Shown here in pieces: positions 27,740 through 36,924 of a stretch of 64,000 bases of DNA. Position numbers and translations under genes: made by a program. Numbering within the stretch: the first letter of the stretch is position 1; every line of letters starts with the position of its first letter. The DNA is from Rhynchopus euleeides (lineage: Eukaryota; Euglenozoa; Diplonemea; Diplonemida; Diplonemidae), in NCBI GenBank assembly GCA_963210315.1, contig OY723239.1, forward strand, positions 1,955,501 to 2,019,500, in the 5' to 3' direction. A model generated the notes under the pieces. The model saw only the letters and a list, made by a program, of their open reading frames with translations, did no database searches and was not told the DNA's origin.

Positions 27740-28756
27740 TCACTTGCCCCACTTGGATCCCTTGTTGAAGCCCTTGTTGGATCCCTTTCCCCCCTTACCT
27801 CCCTTCGGCACCACTGGCCTCTCTTCCTCCTCGTCCCACGCGCCCTCGGTGCGGCGCCGCTTGTTGTTGGCCTTCTCCTTCTCGCCCTCGCTCTGGGCTT
27901 GGCTCTGGAGCGACCTGAATAGTTGCTCCGTCAGCGCGCTTGCCGGCATGCCCTCCAGCCGCCGCTCCCAGTGCAGCTGCGCCGCGAGCCCGTACCACTC
28001 CCGGAGGCGCAGCCCCTCCAAGCGGACCAGGAGGTTGTGGGCAGCTTGCACTGCCTCAGGCTTCGTCGACACGATGGGGATCAGGATGTCCAACACGGAG
28101 AGCGCGACCCGAAGTTCGTGCTGGGGCCCGGTCGCTGCCGCAGCCGCATCGTCCGCCCCCTTCCCGAAACGATCACGCAGTGCCCTCATGGCCATTGCGT
28201 GCAGCGCTGGCGACTGCATCCGGTGGCGCCATTGCTCCACCACCGTGATGCGGGTGCCGGTCAGCCCCTCGCGTTCCAGCTTCGCCTGCCGCTCCTTCCT
28301 CTGCATATCATCCAAGACCTCCTCCAGAATTGCCTTGGTGTTTGGGTTATCCACACCCCTCATCAACTCCCAGAGGTCCCTCACCTTGGGCGTAGCGTCA
28401 CTCATGTTGGCATCGGCGTCGCCCTCGTCCTCCTCCTTGAGGGTCCATGTTGCCTCACCATTGTGGAGATACAGCGCGCAGAGGGGGCAGACCCAGTGTG
28501 GCTCCATCCACTGGTCGGTCATCTTCTCGACCGTCTGATCCCCCGTGCCCTCCATGTAGGCCTTCAGGCAGCTCTTCGTCGTCCGCCTTCCACACATGCG
28601 ACACACAGACGAGTGCGCGTCGGAGTGCAGCGCCCCGCACTCCGGAAACACGCAGTCGGGGGTGCCGTCCACCCCCGCTGCGTTTCCCGGAACAACCGGG
28701 GTCGGAACATCGATCCACGCCTGGTCGATGATCACGGTTGCGTTCCGGTCCGGCAT
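27740..28756 (-). CDS. Gag-like zinc-finger protein of the YR retrotransposon
   Basis: The first ATG of the minus-strand frame gives 338 residues. Residues 35-93 carry a Cys/His cluster (C35, C40, H44 or H48, C52, C55, C63, H87, C90, C93) ending in WVCPLC, which resembles a PHD/RING-type double zinc site. The middle is helical and charged, and the C-terminus is basic and Gly/Lys-rich (GGKGGKGSNKGFNKGSKWGK). By position it is the Gag equivalent and probably binds element RNA. It ends in UGA followed by CAA. After that stop the same frame remains open through the whole tyrosine recombinase, so readthrough would give a Gag-YR polyprotein. Confidence 0.8.
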   Translation of the reverse strand: MPDRNATVIIDQAWIDVPTPVVPGNAAGVDGTPDCVFPECGALHSDAHSSVCRMCGRRTTKSCLKAYMEGTGDQTVEKMTDQWMEPHWVCPLCALYLHNGEATWTLKEEDEGDADANMSDATPKVRDLWELMRGVDNPNTKAILEEVLDDMQRKERQAKLEREGLTGTRITVVEQWRHRMQSPALHAMAMRALRDRFGKGADDAAAAATGPQHELRVALSVLDILIPIVSTKPEAVQAAHNLLVRLEGLRLREWYGLAAQLHWERRLEGMPASALTEQLFRSLQSQAQSEGEKEKANNKRRRTEGAWDEEEERPVVPKGGKGGKGSNKGFNKGSKWGK

Positions 28757-28792
28757 TGTGTTGTTTGGTTGTTTGGGAGAGGTTGTGAGAGG

Positions 28793-28929
28793 TGTGGTGA
28801 AACGCACACACCTCGACCTGTGATGAGGTGAGATGTGGCTCTGCAATTACGGCACTACGCGTGCCGTAAACTCGAATGACCTGCTTTCTCCGTGTTCCAT
28901 TTCCTCCTTCATTGCATGAGGCTACAAAA
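28793..28929 (-). repeat. A1 repeat (5' end of the retrotransposon)
   Basis: 137 bp, identical to A2. It contains the short palindrome GGCACTACGCGTGCC and ends GAGGCTACAAAA on the plus strand. The Gag ATG lies about 37 bases inside it. Confidence 0.95.
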
Positions 28930-28977
28930 ATATATATGCTCGTAATAACATGCGATGGAGGTGCTAATCATTTGCCT

Positions 28978-29690
28978 GCAGTGTTTCGCGCAACACGACA
29001 AATTTACCTCTTTTCCACAAATTGCAAACGGCTTTCCAATTTTCCAATTTCGTGTCCTGGTGTGTGCCAAGGAAGCACAAGGCTTACCTTGTGGGTGGCG
29101 ATCTGTGCACGAATAGTCGTGTGCGTGCAGCAACAGCATCGCCACTGCAAGGCACGCAGCAGGCAGGGCAGCAGGTGGCGTGCAGGGTGCTGCGAGTCGG
29201 GATCGTGTATCGGGACCGACACCACTGGGATGTGGGCAGCGGGAAGTGGCACCGGTTGCCCTTGCAAGCACCCGCCACACGACACACGACAACGGCGGTG
29301 CTTGCTTGCTCGGAACAGCCCGCATGCATGTGCGGCTCTCTTGTGCTGTATCAATGGTGGGACGGCCACGCCTTCTGGGGTGCGCTTGGTGCGCTTCCAA
29401 CGGTTGGAAGCGCTTTCAAACGCTTCTCATGTGCCTGTGCGGCGTGGCGTGGCGTGGGGTCGAAGCGCAGACAAGCGGGTTGGTTCTTGCTGTGGTCCCT
29501 CGGGGATGCTGCACACTCCCAGCATCCCAGCCTCAAAATTTGTGCATTGCACTTCCGGGTGACCGACATGCTTGCGTGTGTCGGCCGCCTGGCTGAATTT
29601 GTGGAGATGAGACTTGTCGGGTGAAACGAACACGCCACCCTTGATTGGGCACTGCAGAGGAAGGATTACACCACTACACAATCGCATAAT
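28978..29690 (+). repeat. Segmental duplication, left copy, part 1
   Basis: Matches 43585-44300 from GTGTTTCGCG through TTTCCACAAATTGCAAACGG, TGTGCCAAGGAAGCACAAGG and TTTGTGGAGATGAGACTTGT to CACAATCGCATA, with point changes and small indels. No frame is preserved between the copies, so it is probably non-coding. The retrotransposon ends 48 bases before it. Confidence 0.9.
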
Positions 29691-29699
29691 AATATGTTC

Positions 29700-29870
29700 C
29701 GTTCTGTCCCGCCCCACCCTCCGCCCCCTCCCCTCCTCCCCCCCTCCCCCCTCCCCCCTCCCCCCTCCACCCCCACCCCACCCTCCAGTGCAAGCAGCCC
29801 CCCCCTCTCCCCTCTCCCTTCTACTTCTATTTCACTACCCCCCCCCCTCTCTCTTTTTCTGCTCTCAATA
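29700..29870. repeat. C-rich low-complexity tract with a module II end
   Basis: Runs of CCCTCC and CCCCACC precede CTTCTACTTCTATTTCACTA and a C tract, the 3' end of the dispersed poly-C repeat. Confidence 0.75.
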
Positions 29871-29900
29871 GAAAACAATCGCATCCAATAAAACATCGGG

Positions 29901-30108
29901 TGGGGGCCCTCGCTACCAGGTTCATAGTGCAGATCGGTGTCTCCAGAAGGGGATGTCCGGTCGCAGAAGAAAAAACAACGAAGACAACCACACAGGCCAC
30001 AAAAAAAATGAACCGGGCGTGACTGGGGGAGAACAAGCGATCAACAACACCACTTCCCCTCTCATGACTGACGAGCTATGACGAGCTGTGGCTGGTAGCG
30101 AGACCCCA
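29901..30108. mobile_element. 208-bp MITE-like element (G5-TIR family)
   Basis: Terminal sequences TGGGGGCCCTCGCTACCAG and CTGGTAGCGAGACCCCA are inverted. They match the right end of the MITE at 51528-51636 (GTAGCGAGGGCCCCC). No clear target duplication is seen. A fragment of the same end (GACTGGTAGCGACCG) lies near 36018. Confidence 0.6.
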
Positions 30109-30394
30109 GTGGGCGAAATCACCGGTGGTGGTCCGAAATGTAAAACTGTGAGGGATGACAGCCCCGTGGCGCCGCAGCGCCTGACGCGGCCCGACATGCA
30201 GGGGGCTGGCGGGGCAGCCAACCGGCCCTCAGTAACCAACAAGCATCTCACAGAGAGGACTGGGCCTGGCCTGTGTTGAGCCCTAGCAGGTCAGCTGAGG
30301 AGGGGAGGCCCAAAACAAAGCAGACAAGTTACAAACAAAAGAGGGGAAAAAATCTGGCGAACTGGCAGCGCCGGTTGCGATGAAAATTCCAATC

Positions 30395-30559
30395 TGAACC
30401 AGTGCGGAGGGGGTGGGGGTGCAACAGGGCTGCGCTCACCCGCAGCCACCACACCCCGCCCTTGCCGGACCCCGATTCCTCGCTCTTCACTGCAGTCATG
30501 CTGTCAGTGTGCCCACACCCACACCCACACCAAGTGCGAAAGACCAGAACACGGGTGCA
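30395..30559 (+). repeat. Segmental duplication, left copy, part 2
   Basis: GTGCGGAGGGGGTGGGGGTG and CAACAGGGCTGCGCTCACCC are shared with 45247 onward, followed by the CACACCCACACC microsatellite that also precedes the intact WD40 gene. It joins directly to the decayed WD40 start. Confidence 0.85.
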
Positions 30560-31170
30560 ATGGCAACTGTGGCAGTGCTGTCGTTATGCGTCGGTGACGC
30601 CACCCTGAGTACCCCGGGTGACCAGTGAACGTCACATCGCTGTCAACCCACCTGTGCGATGTGGCGGACCTGAAGGCAGACGTTGTGTCCCTTTGTTGTG
30701 CAGGAAACGCGTGTCCCGGACCCCAGTAAGGGCATGCCTTGCCGTGTCTGCAGACGGGATACGCATTGCTGTGCCGACGGAGTGGGGCGCACTGGTGGTG
30801 GAGTACGGCAGCGGTGCCGTGGTGTCGGTGCCGGACTACTCGCGCCCACGCAGCTTGGCCGTCGTGGACCGCCACCGGAGAGGAGGTGTGGCGCAGCATG
30901 GATCTGCAGGATGTGAGCTGTGTCGCCTTCTCCCCGAACGGGTCGCGCGTGCTTGCCGGGCACCAGGATGGGGTCGCAGTCTGGGACGGAGCAGCTATCG
31001 ATGTATTTGCAGGCGATGATGAAGTAACGTACATCCTGTTCTCGCCGGACGGGACGCTGCTCGTGACTCTGACTCCAGCATGCGTGTGCGGGAGGCAGAC
31101 ACGGGGGTGCTCCTGGCCACGGCAACGGAGTTCGGACACTCTTCAGACATCGCCTTCTCGCCTGACGGGA
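30560..31170 (+). pseudogene. Decayed partial copy of the WD40 membrane-protein gene
   Basis: Begins ATGGCAACTGTGGCAG like the intact gene at 45993, diverges after about 40 bases, then resumes near 30725 with sequence matching propeller module 1 (GGCGCACTGGTGGTGGAG, GTGTGGCGCAGCATGGATCT, GGTCGCGCGTGCTTGCCGGG). Relative to the intact gene it lacks the stretch between TCGCACGCAGC-like and GCCGTCGTGGAC-like sites, carries frameshifts and stops, and loses homology after CGCCTGACGGGA. It cannot make the propeller protein. Confidence 0.9.
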
Positions 31171-31979
31171 CTGCCTTGTATAAAGTACGCAGCACCCTCG
31201 CTGCGGCATGACTACTCCTTTGTCTGCAGTGCCGCAGTGCACCACCCCCCGCTCCGTGATCTGCTGCTGGCGGGCTTCCAGGGGCGTGTCTGCCCAGAGG
31301 GCGTCAAGTTGCCGCAGGCTGTCTGTTCCGAGGCGCGGCTGCTGGTGATCCCCCTGAAGCACATCCGCAGGCTTGCGCATCACGTGCTGGGTGGGGAGGG
31401 GATGTTGCCGGAGGCTGCGGACGGGAGGCACGCTGCAAAGTGCAGGCCGCAAAGATGCTGGGATACTGCACTGTTCGTCCCCACCAACTTCATACCCGCC
31501 CCTTCCTTGCGTAAGAACCCATTCTGAGGTTGCAGGGCCTCCGGAAGGCCCTCGTTTCTTTCTCAGGTTGATCTTTGCTCCACGTTAGTCTTTGCCAATC
31601 TCGCCAGTTCTCGCCCAACTACACTGTAGACATATTGTAGACATGAAATGCGCCAACATGCACTTGCCGGCACCTTGTAGCGAATATACCCACTGTCATT
31701 TTCATGATGTGTGTAGTGTCACCGCACGCCAGGTTGCCATGTCGAGACCAGTTGACCAGTGAAAAGCTGACTAACCAAGCCCTTGACAAGCCCACCACGC
31801 AGACTAACCCCAGAAGCCTCATCGTAGGGGAGGGGCATCATGTGCATGCTGCCCGTGAGGTTGTTTGTACAAATGGCGGTTGGTTTCCTGTCGCACCCCA
31901 TGCATCCCCTCCCCACCCAGGATCCCCACCCCTTTTGAAACAGCTTTAGCGCACAAACAACAGGCTTGTCTGTTTCTTG
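31171..31979. other. Intergenic region
   Basis: No gene is recognised. A plus-strand frame continues from the WD40 remnant to about 31527 but loses all propeller features. Confidence 0.5.
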
Positions 31980-32300
31980 TTAATGACTAAAATTATGGGG
32001 CACTTGCTCGTCGAGTTTCTCGGGCTCATACGTGGCGTAGTCGTGCAGTTCGCGCAGCACCTCAAGGAGCGCGCGGAAAGCGCCTTCCTGAATCCGGCTT
32101 TGCCTCGTCGAGAGGTTCGGTTCCTGCGTGGGAAGCCCCTCGCCATCAGCATCCTTCCGTTTCCGGCCACGTCGCGGGAGGTAGGCCTGGTGCTTCCCGT
32201 CCAGCTGCTGCTGCGGGACGTCGCGCTTGGAGACTGCCTCATCCGGCCAGCGAAAACACTCGTCGTGCAAAGGGGAGGGCTTCGGGGCTGCTACTAACCA
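31980..32300 (-). CDS. Possible terminal exon or gene fragment
   Basis: A minus-strand frame reads DECFRWPDEAVSKRDVPQQQ, then a basic, NLS-like GRKRKD and an acidic C-terminus ending at a stop. Composition and length look coding, but there is no ATG within the frame, so it would have to be a 3' exon or a relic. No family is recognised. Confidence 0.25.
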   Translation of the reverse strand, partial: WLVAAPKPSPLHDECFRWPDEAVSKRDVPQQQLDGKHQAYLPRRGRKRKDADGEGLPTQEPNLSTRQSRIQEGAFRALLEVLRELHDYATYEPEKLDEQVPHNFSH

Positions 32301-32557
32301 GCGGCCTCTGGGTGGGAGGCAGTTTTGAGGCTGACCTCCCACACACACACACACACTCACCCCGGGCGATATATACCGCTTTTTTATTGATTTCACGTGT
32401 CAGTGTTTGACTTTTTCGCAACTTCATTTCTTCCTTTTCTCCCTCTCCAACCCCACCCGTGACACCACCAGGGTTTAGCTAGCCCTGGTCCGATTATCCC
32501 CGGTTCTTCGCTGAAGAGACGCGGCCGGGGGGAGGGGTACGAAGAGTACGCGTCGAA

Positions 32558-32785
32558 ACCGGTGTCACGTCGTGTTGGGGAATCCTTCGGGAGTGCGATA
32601 CTGAAGGGGAGGTGCTACTGCCCGTGCAGGGCGACACCGCCTTAAAACTTTGTAACCACACACACACACTCACTCTCTCTCGAAACCTGTGTCACGCCGT
32701 GTCGGGGAATCCTTCAGGAGTGCGATACTAGAGGGGAGGTGATATCACCCCATTTACCGCTCACACCGCCTTAACACTTGGGCAC
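32558..32785 (+). repeat. Two-copy tandem duplication, about 126 bp
   Basis: GTGTCACGTCGTGTTGGGGA, then GGAGTGCGATACTGAAGGGG and CACACACACTCAC, are repeated as GTGTCACGCCGTGTCGGGGA, GGAGTGCGATACTAGAGGGG and CACACGCACAC. It lies 240-460 bases before the 218-aa gene and may be part of its upstream region. Confidence 0.85.
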
Positions 32786-33022
32786 CACACGCACACACAC
32801 AGACACCCACGACTTGATCACGGGGCTAGCGTGGTCAGGACTCTAGACTGAGTGCGCTACGCAAACTCTGGTTTCAAACAAAAAACACACCCACACACTG
32901 CTGGGGTGGCTCTGTCGACCCACTGTCGACCCTCTGCATCCCCCTTCTCCGCTTTTCCACCCCCACTGCACGACACACACGCACAGGTACCTCTCGCCAC
33001 ACAAAGACACCGCCACGTCGAG

Positions 33023-33679
33023 ATGCCCCGCGCGTTAGAAAGGACCATCAACTCCTACAAGCTGTTCAACGTCCCAGAGGGTGTGAACGACAACCAGCTG
33101 TGTGACATCCTCCAGCATGTCTGCGGCGCGACACCCGTGGGGCACTCAAATGGATGTAAAGGGCGCAACGTGGTCTTCTGCACCGTCCCGGGGGAGGTGC
33201 TGACATCCTGCCAGAGGAACCGCATCTGCAAGTTCGTCGCCGAGCTGGTGCCGTCCGGTGGTGCTGCGCTGTTCATTCAGAAGGATCTGTCCTTCGAAGA
33301 GCTGACACACAAGCAGACGCGACTGATCCGTGTTGTCGGCTTCGCTGTCGGCCACAACGACTGCACTTCGCCGCCCCTGTCCGAGCTGGAGATGCAGACA
33401 CTCGGCTGGTCCGCTGCCGACTGGTTGGCACATGGGGGGGTGGGTGGCGCTGAACTCTGCAGCGTTGAGTATGCGGCAAAGGCGAAGCCGAACCGCTTTG
33501 CGAAGAAGGCGAAGGGACTCCGCCGCAAGCTGCTCAACATCGTGCTGCATCTGCCGACGGAGAAGGCCGTCGCACGGGCTGTGGCGCTCGCCCGGAGCAG
33601 CCTCGACAAGCTGATGGTGCCATACGCCGGTGGGCGTGTGGTACTCTACGTGTCCCAAAAATCCAACAAGATCAATTGA
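33023..33679 (+). CDS. Two-domain protein, paralogue of the 310-aa protein (218 aa)
   Basis: The ATG (CGAGATGCCCCG) is chosen because the upstream extension is low complexity. Residues 10-35 read YKLFNVPEGVNDNQLCDILQ, matching in pattern the IHNIPSGIPRDDVIDIVQ of the 310-aa protein. The second half has RLIRVVGFAVGH, a basic stretch (KPNRFAKKAKGLRRK) and LLNIVLHLPTEKAVARAVAL, and ends VVLYVSQKSNKIN. The Pro/Ala-rich tail of the longer paralogue is missing. Two RRM-like or Gag-like alpha/beta domains are inferred from strand-helix periodicity. A shared repeated block downstream indicates common origin. Function is unknown; RNA or DNA binding is plausible from its basic segment. Confidence 0.6.
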   Translation: MPRALERTINSYKLFNVPEGVNDNQLCDILQHVCGATPVGHSNGCKGRNVVFCTVPGEVLTSCQRNRICKFVAELVPSGGAALFIQKDLSFEELTHKQTRLIRVVGFAVGHNDCTSPPLSELEMQTLGWSAADWLAHGGVGGAELCSVEYAAKAKPNRFAKKAKGLRRKLLNIVLHLPTEKAVARAVALARSSLDKLMVPYAGGRVVLYVSQKSNKIN

Positions 33680-34289
33680 CCCCCTCCCCAGTCAAACCCC
33701 TGCTGTTCACCACGCCAAACACCCCCTCCCTCACTGCTTGCACTGGTGTGTACTTCCATTTTTATTGAGTTTGCCCCCCCCCCCCCCCACCCCCTTGCTT
33801 GCTTTCACCACACCCACACACCCTGCCTCCCTCATTGCTTGCGCTGGGCGCAGTTTGCAGGCAGGGGGTGGCACATTGCATACGTGTCTGGAAGCTTTTG
33901 CCCTTCTTTGCATTCCTTTGACCTCCATATTGCTTTGACACCTGCGCATCAACGCCATCCTGTCGTTACCCCCCTCCCCCCCACCACCCCCCACGCGATT
34001 CATTTTTCTTCTATTGCACCACCCCCCCCCCCCCCCCCTGAGCTCTCGACAAAAAGCCCCCCCTCCCCACGTGTGGCCTACAAACAAACAAACAACCGTA
34101 CGCAAATACGCTACTTTCTACAATCAACCCCCCCCTGAGCTCTCGATATACCCCACTACAAAGCACACCTGCTTTCCCTTCCTCTCCTTCCCCTCCGCCA
34201 TTTATTCGTACAAAACAAAACAACGATATAGGATCACAAAGTGTAAGGTGTCAAGGAGAGACTACGTATTACGTACAGACACCTGGTCG
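33680..34289. other. Pyrimidine-rich intergenic region
   Basis: No gene is supported. It has several C tracts, a second short phrase CCCCCTGAGCTCTCGA repeated at about 34034 and 34130, and the 17.3-kb-like block listed separately. Confidence 0.55.
33829..33965 (+). repeat. Block shared with the 17.3-kb locus
   Basis: Ordered matches to 17314-17450: CATTGCTTGCGCTGGGCGCA, GGGGGTGGCACATTGCATAC, ACACCTGCGCATCAACGCCA. Confidence 0.85.
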
Positions 34290-35345
34290 TGTTTTAGTGA
34301 TACTGTGTTGCGGTCCAACCACCAAGCCACTGACAGACAACTGCTACACACCCCCCTGATCTGCCTTGTACAACATATCTGGTGTAGTGACTAGAAAAAG
34401 GACTAACATCGCAAGAAGGTGCTGGGAGACTTACTTTTTCATTCACTCTCGACGATCAAACCCCCCCGAGCTCTTCCCACACAGTGCGACACCACAGCAA
34501 TAGCGCTGGATCTCAGACACAACCTGCATCACGAGTGAAGGGGAGGTCATCTTGTGATTCCTTCGATGTCAATACCCCCCACCCCCTCCCGAGCTCTTTT
34601 TTCAAAAAAACAAACAAACTTCCTTCCTCCCCCCCCCCCCCCCTTCCCGATTTCACTACCCCCCCTTCCCGAGCACATCAGAACTCGGGCACAACCTGCT
34701 ATCGAGTGAAGGGGAGGCCATCTCTGCGTTACCTTCTTTTTCCACTTCATTTCACGACCACACCCCACCCCACCCCACCACAAACTTGTTTGACCACCGT
34801 ATGTGCGTCGCAAGACTCCCCACCCCACCCACCCACCCACCCCTCCATCCCACCCTCCCCATCCCCGACCCTCCATCCACGCTTGCACGCTTCTACATGT
34901 ACCCCATCCCCCCCTCCCTCTTTTCTTCACAACTCTTCTATTCCATTCTTCGATTCTTCGATTCTTCCATGCACCCCTCCCCAACCCCTTCTTCTACATT
35001 CTACTCTTTACCCCTCCTTCTTCCTGGTGCGGTCCAACCACCAGGCCACTGACAGACAACTGCTACACCCCCTCCCAGTGTGCATTGATCTGCCTTGTCC
35101 AGCATATCTGGTGTAGTGACTACAAAAAGGACTAACATTGCGAGAAGGTGCTGGGCGACTTGCTTTTCCATTCACTCTCGACGATCAAAACCCCCCTTTT
35201 CTTCCTTCCCGCTCCTGCCCACACAGTACAACAACACAACTCAGGCCAGGATAACAGGATAAACCACTGGATCTCAGACACAATCTGCATAACGAGTGAA
35301 GGGAGATCATTCTTGTGCTTCCCTCTACTTCTATTCCACTACCCC
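34290..35345 (+). repeat. Cluster of dispersed poly-C repeats
   Basis: At least two near-full-length copies lie here (about 34305-34570 and 35030-35345). Each has CAACCACC-GCCACTGACAGAC, ATCTGGTGTAGTGACTA, CTCTCGACGATCAAA with C, then module II with CTGGATCTCAGACACAA and a final C tract. A partial module II lies at about 34680-34760. The 35030 copy is the best reference for the complete unit, about 310 bp. Confidence 0.85.
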
Positions 35346-36924
35346 CCCCCCCCCCTACCCCCCATTCTTCCTTGGAGACTTGCTTTTTCATGCACTCTCG
35401 ACAATCAACCCCCCCCCCTTTCTTCCTGCATCTTCTATTACATCTCCCTTTTTACCCCCCCCCCTTTCGTCCCACCCATTGCCATCACCCCCCCCCCTTC
35501 TTTTCTGGGAGACTTGATTTGCCTTTCACACTCCCGACAACCAGACCGTTTCACCCCCACCCCGTTCTTTCCACCGTACCCTCTGATGGCTTCCTGAATG
35601 GACCACGGCGCTACCCGGCGCTGCTCGTGTCCCCTTCTTTCCCCTTTCATATCGCATGCATCCCCCCCGCCCCCCACCCACCCTACCCCTGCTCCCCCCA
35701 CCAGGCATACAGACAAGACGACCCGCATTCTCGCATGATGCGAGAATTGGGTCGAGCAGGCACCCAACCTCGCGCGCCCTTCGATTCTTCAGTCCCGTTG
35801 ACATGTTCGGCCCGGTGGTGAGTGCCCCAGGGGATGGGAGTTGCCTGTTTCCCTCCTCTTGACGAGCGGGGCTGGTTGAGTAAACCCAAGCTCTTCAAGC
35901 CCGGAAAGAGAGGGCACCCAAAAGAGCCCAACCATTAGAGGGTATCCTCAACACGAAATATGACCCTTCTCTCCCCCTGGCAGGCTCGAAGGCCCCCTGG
36001 CTAACCGACGAGCTGTGACTGGTAGCGACCGCCCCAGACAGCATTCCACCGCCGGATGCTCTCCGGGGGTGAATAGGAAGGCCCACGTGCACCTCGCAGC
36101 TGCACAGCTTGTTTGTGACATCCCCATGGCCTTCTGTCAAGGTGTCGAAAGCCATGCTTGAGTCAAAAATCCGGTCCTGCTTCCAGACCAGGTTATCACG
36201 AGTGGCATCGTCTGAGAGCGCCACTGGGACCCGCGTGCGGGCTGGGCGCAGGTGGTGGCGTCAGGGCGGGGTAGGGAAGAGGTTTTCTTTTGACATTCCC
36301 TCTCTCGCAATGTGCGGGAATGTGGGAATCATGTGGGAATTCAAGAAGGCAGTCCTTCTTGTCTGTATGTCTAGGTGGTGGAAGAGTGGTGTGTTTTATC
36401 GCTTATCACCTGCTGTTTTCCGGGGCGGCGGCGGGTGGGTTGATTCTGCACAGGTCAATCACTGCCTCTTGACTTGAACATGCAGGAGAGCCGCCCCGAT
36501 CAGGCGAGGTGCTGCACTTCCACCCAATGGGATTGCGACCACGCAATTGTTCATCAGGCGAATTCTTTCCCCCCCGAGTCCTGTCGACCTCATGGCAAAT
36601 GCGATAGCCGGATCCTGGGCACTGCCATGCAGAGCCACAGGTGTGTTCTTTCCGAAACATTTGTCTTGAAGTCAAGAAGAGGGGACGGGCCAAAGGACTG
36701 CCAGGGGAGCCTGCGGGCCCAGGGGCTGTCGCCTGTGGAAGTGGAACATGTGCAGACGAGAATGATCAAGAATGCACGAATAGAAACGCAGGCGCTCCGT
36801 GTCAGGCAACATGGGGCTGGTCATTCTGCATGTCAAACGGTGCGTCACACCTGCCCGTCTTGGGACACACCAGTTTCTATTATCCGCAGTGCCGACTGAG
36901 TCAGGCGCGCGTTCACAAGAAACC
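35346..36924. other. Intergenic region without a recognised gene
   Basis: C tracts and further fragments of the poly-C repeat occur to about 35560 (TGCACTCTCGACAATCAACC). After that the sequence is of mixed composition with a MITE-end fragment near 36018. None of the short frames shows a recognisable domain. Confidence 0.5.

Larger units (their letters stand above)
23763..28929 (-). mobile_element. DIRS-order YR retrotransposon with split direct repeats (PAT/Ngaro-like)
   Basis: Read on the minus strand, the order is A1 (137 bp), Gag, tyrosine recombinase, RT-RNase H, B1 (78 bp), A2, B2. This A1...B1-A2-B2 pattern of split direct repeats is the hallmark of PAT- and Ngaro-type elements, which insert by tyrosine recombinase. 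The A copies are identical to each other and so are the B copies, and all catalytic motifs are open, so the insertion is recent. The unusual points are recombinase upstream of RT, Gag and recombinase sharing one frame split by a UGA, and a VDN motif in RT. Confidence 0.92.

Noticed and set aside
25850..27752. Long upstream extension of the RT frame overlapping the recombinase
   Set aside because: It lacks an ATG start and has low-complexity Ser/Gly/Arg sequence. It is open only because the 90-bp repeats and GC-rich recombinase gene lack stops in that frame.
24409..28831. Several plus-strand frames opposite the retrotransposon genes
   Set aside because: They are antisense shadows of Gag, YR and RT-RNase H in GC-rich DNA without domains of their own.
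30739..31527. 262-codon frame through the WD40 remnant
   Set aside because: It crosses a region shifted relative to the intact gene and keeps no propeller motifs in frame, so it was treated as part of the pseudogene.
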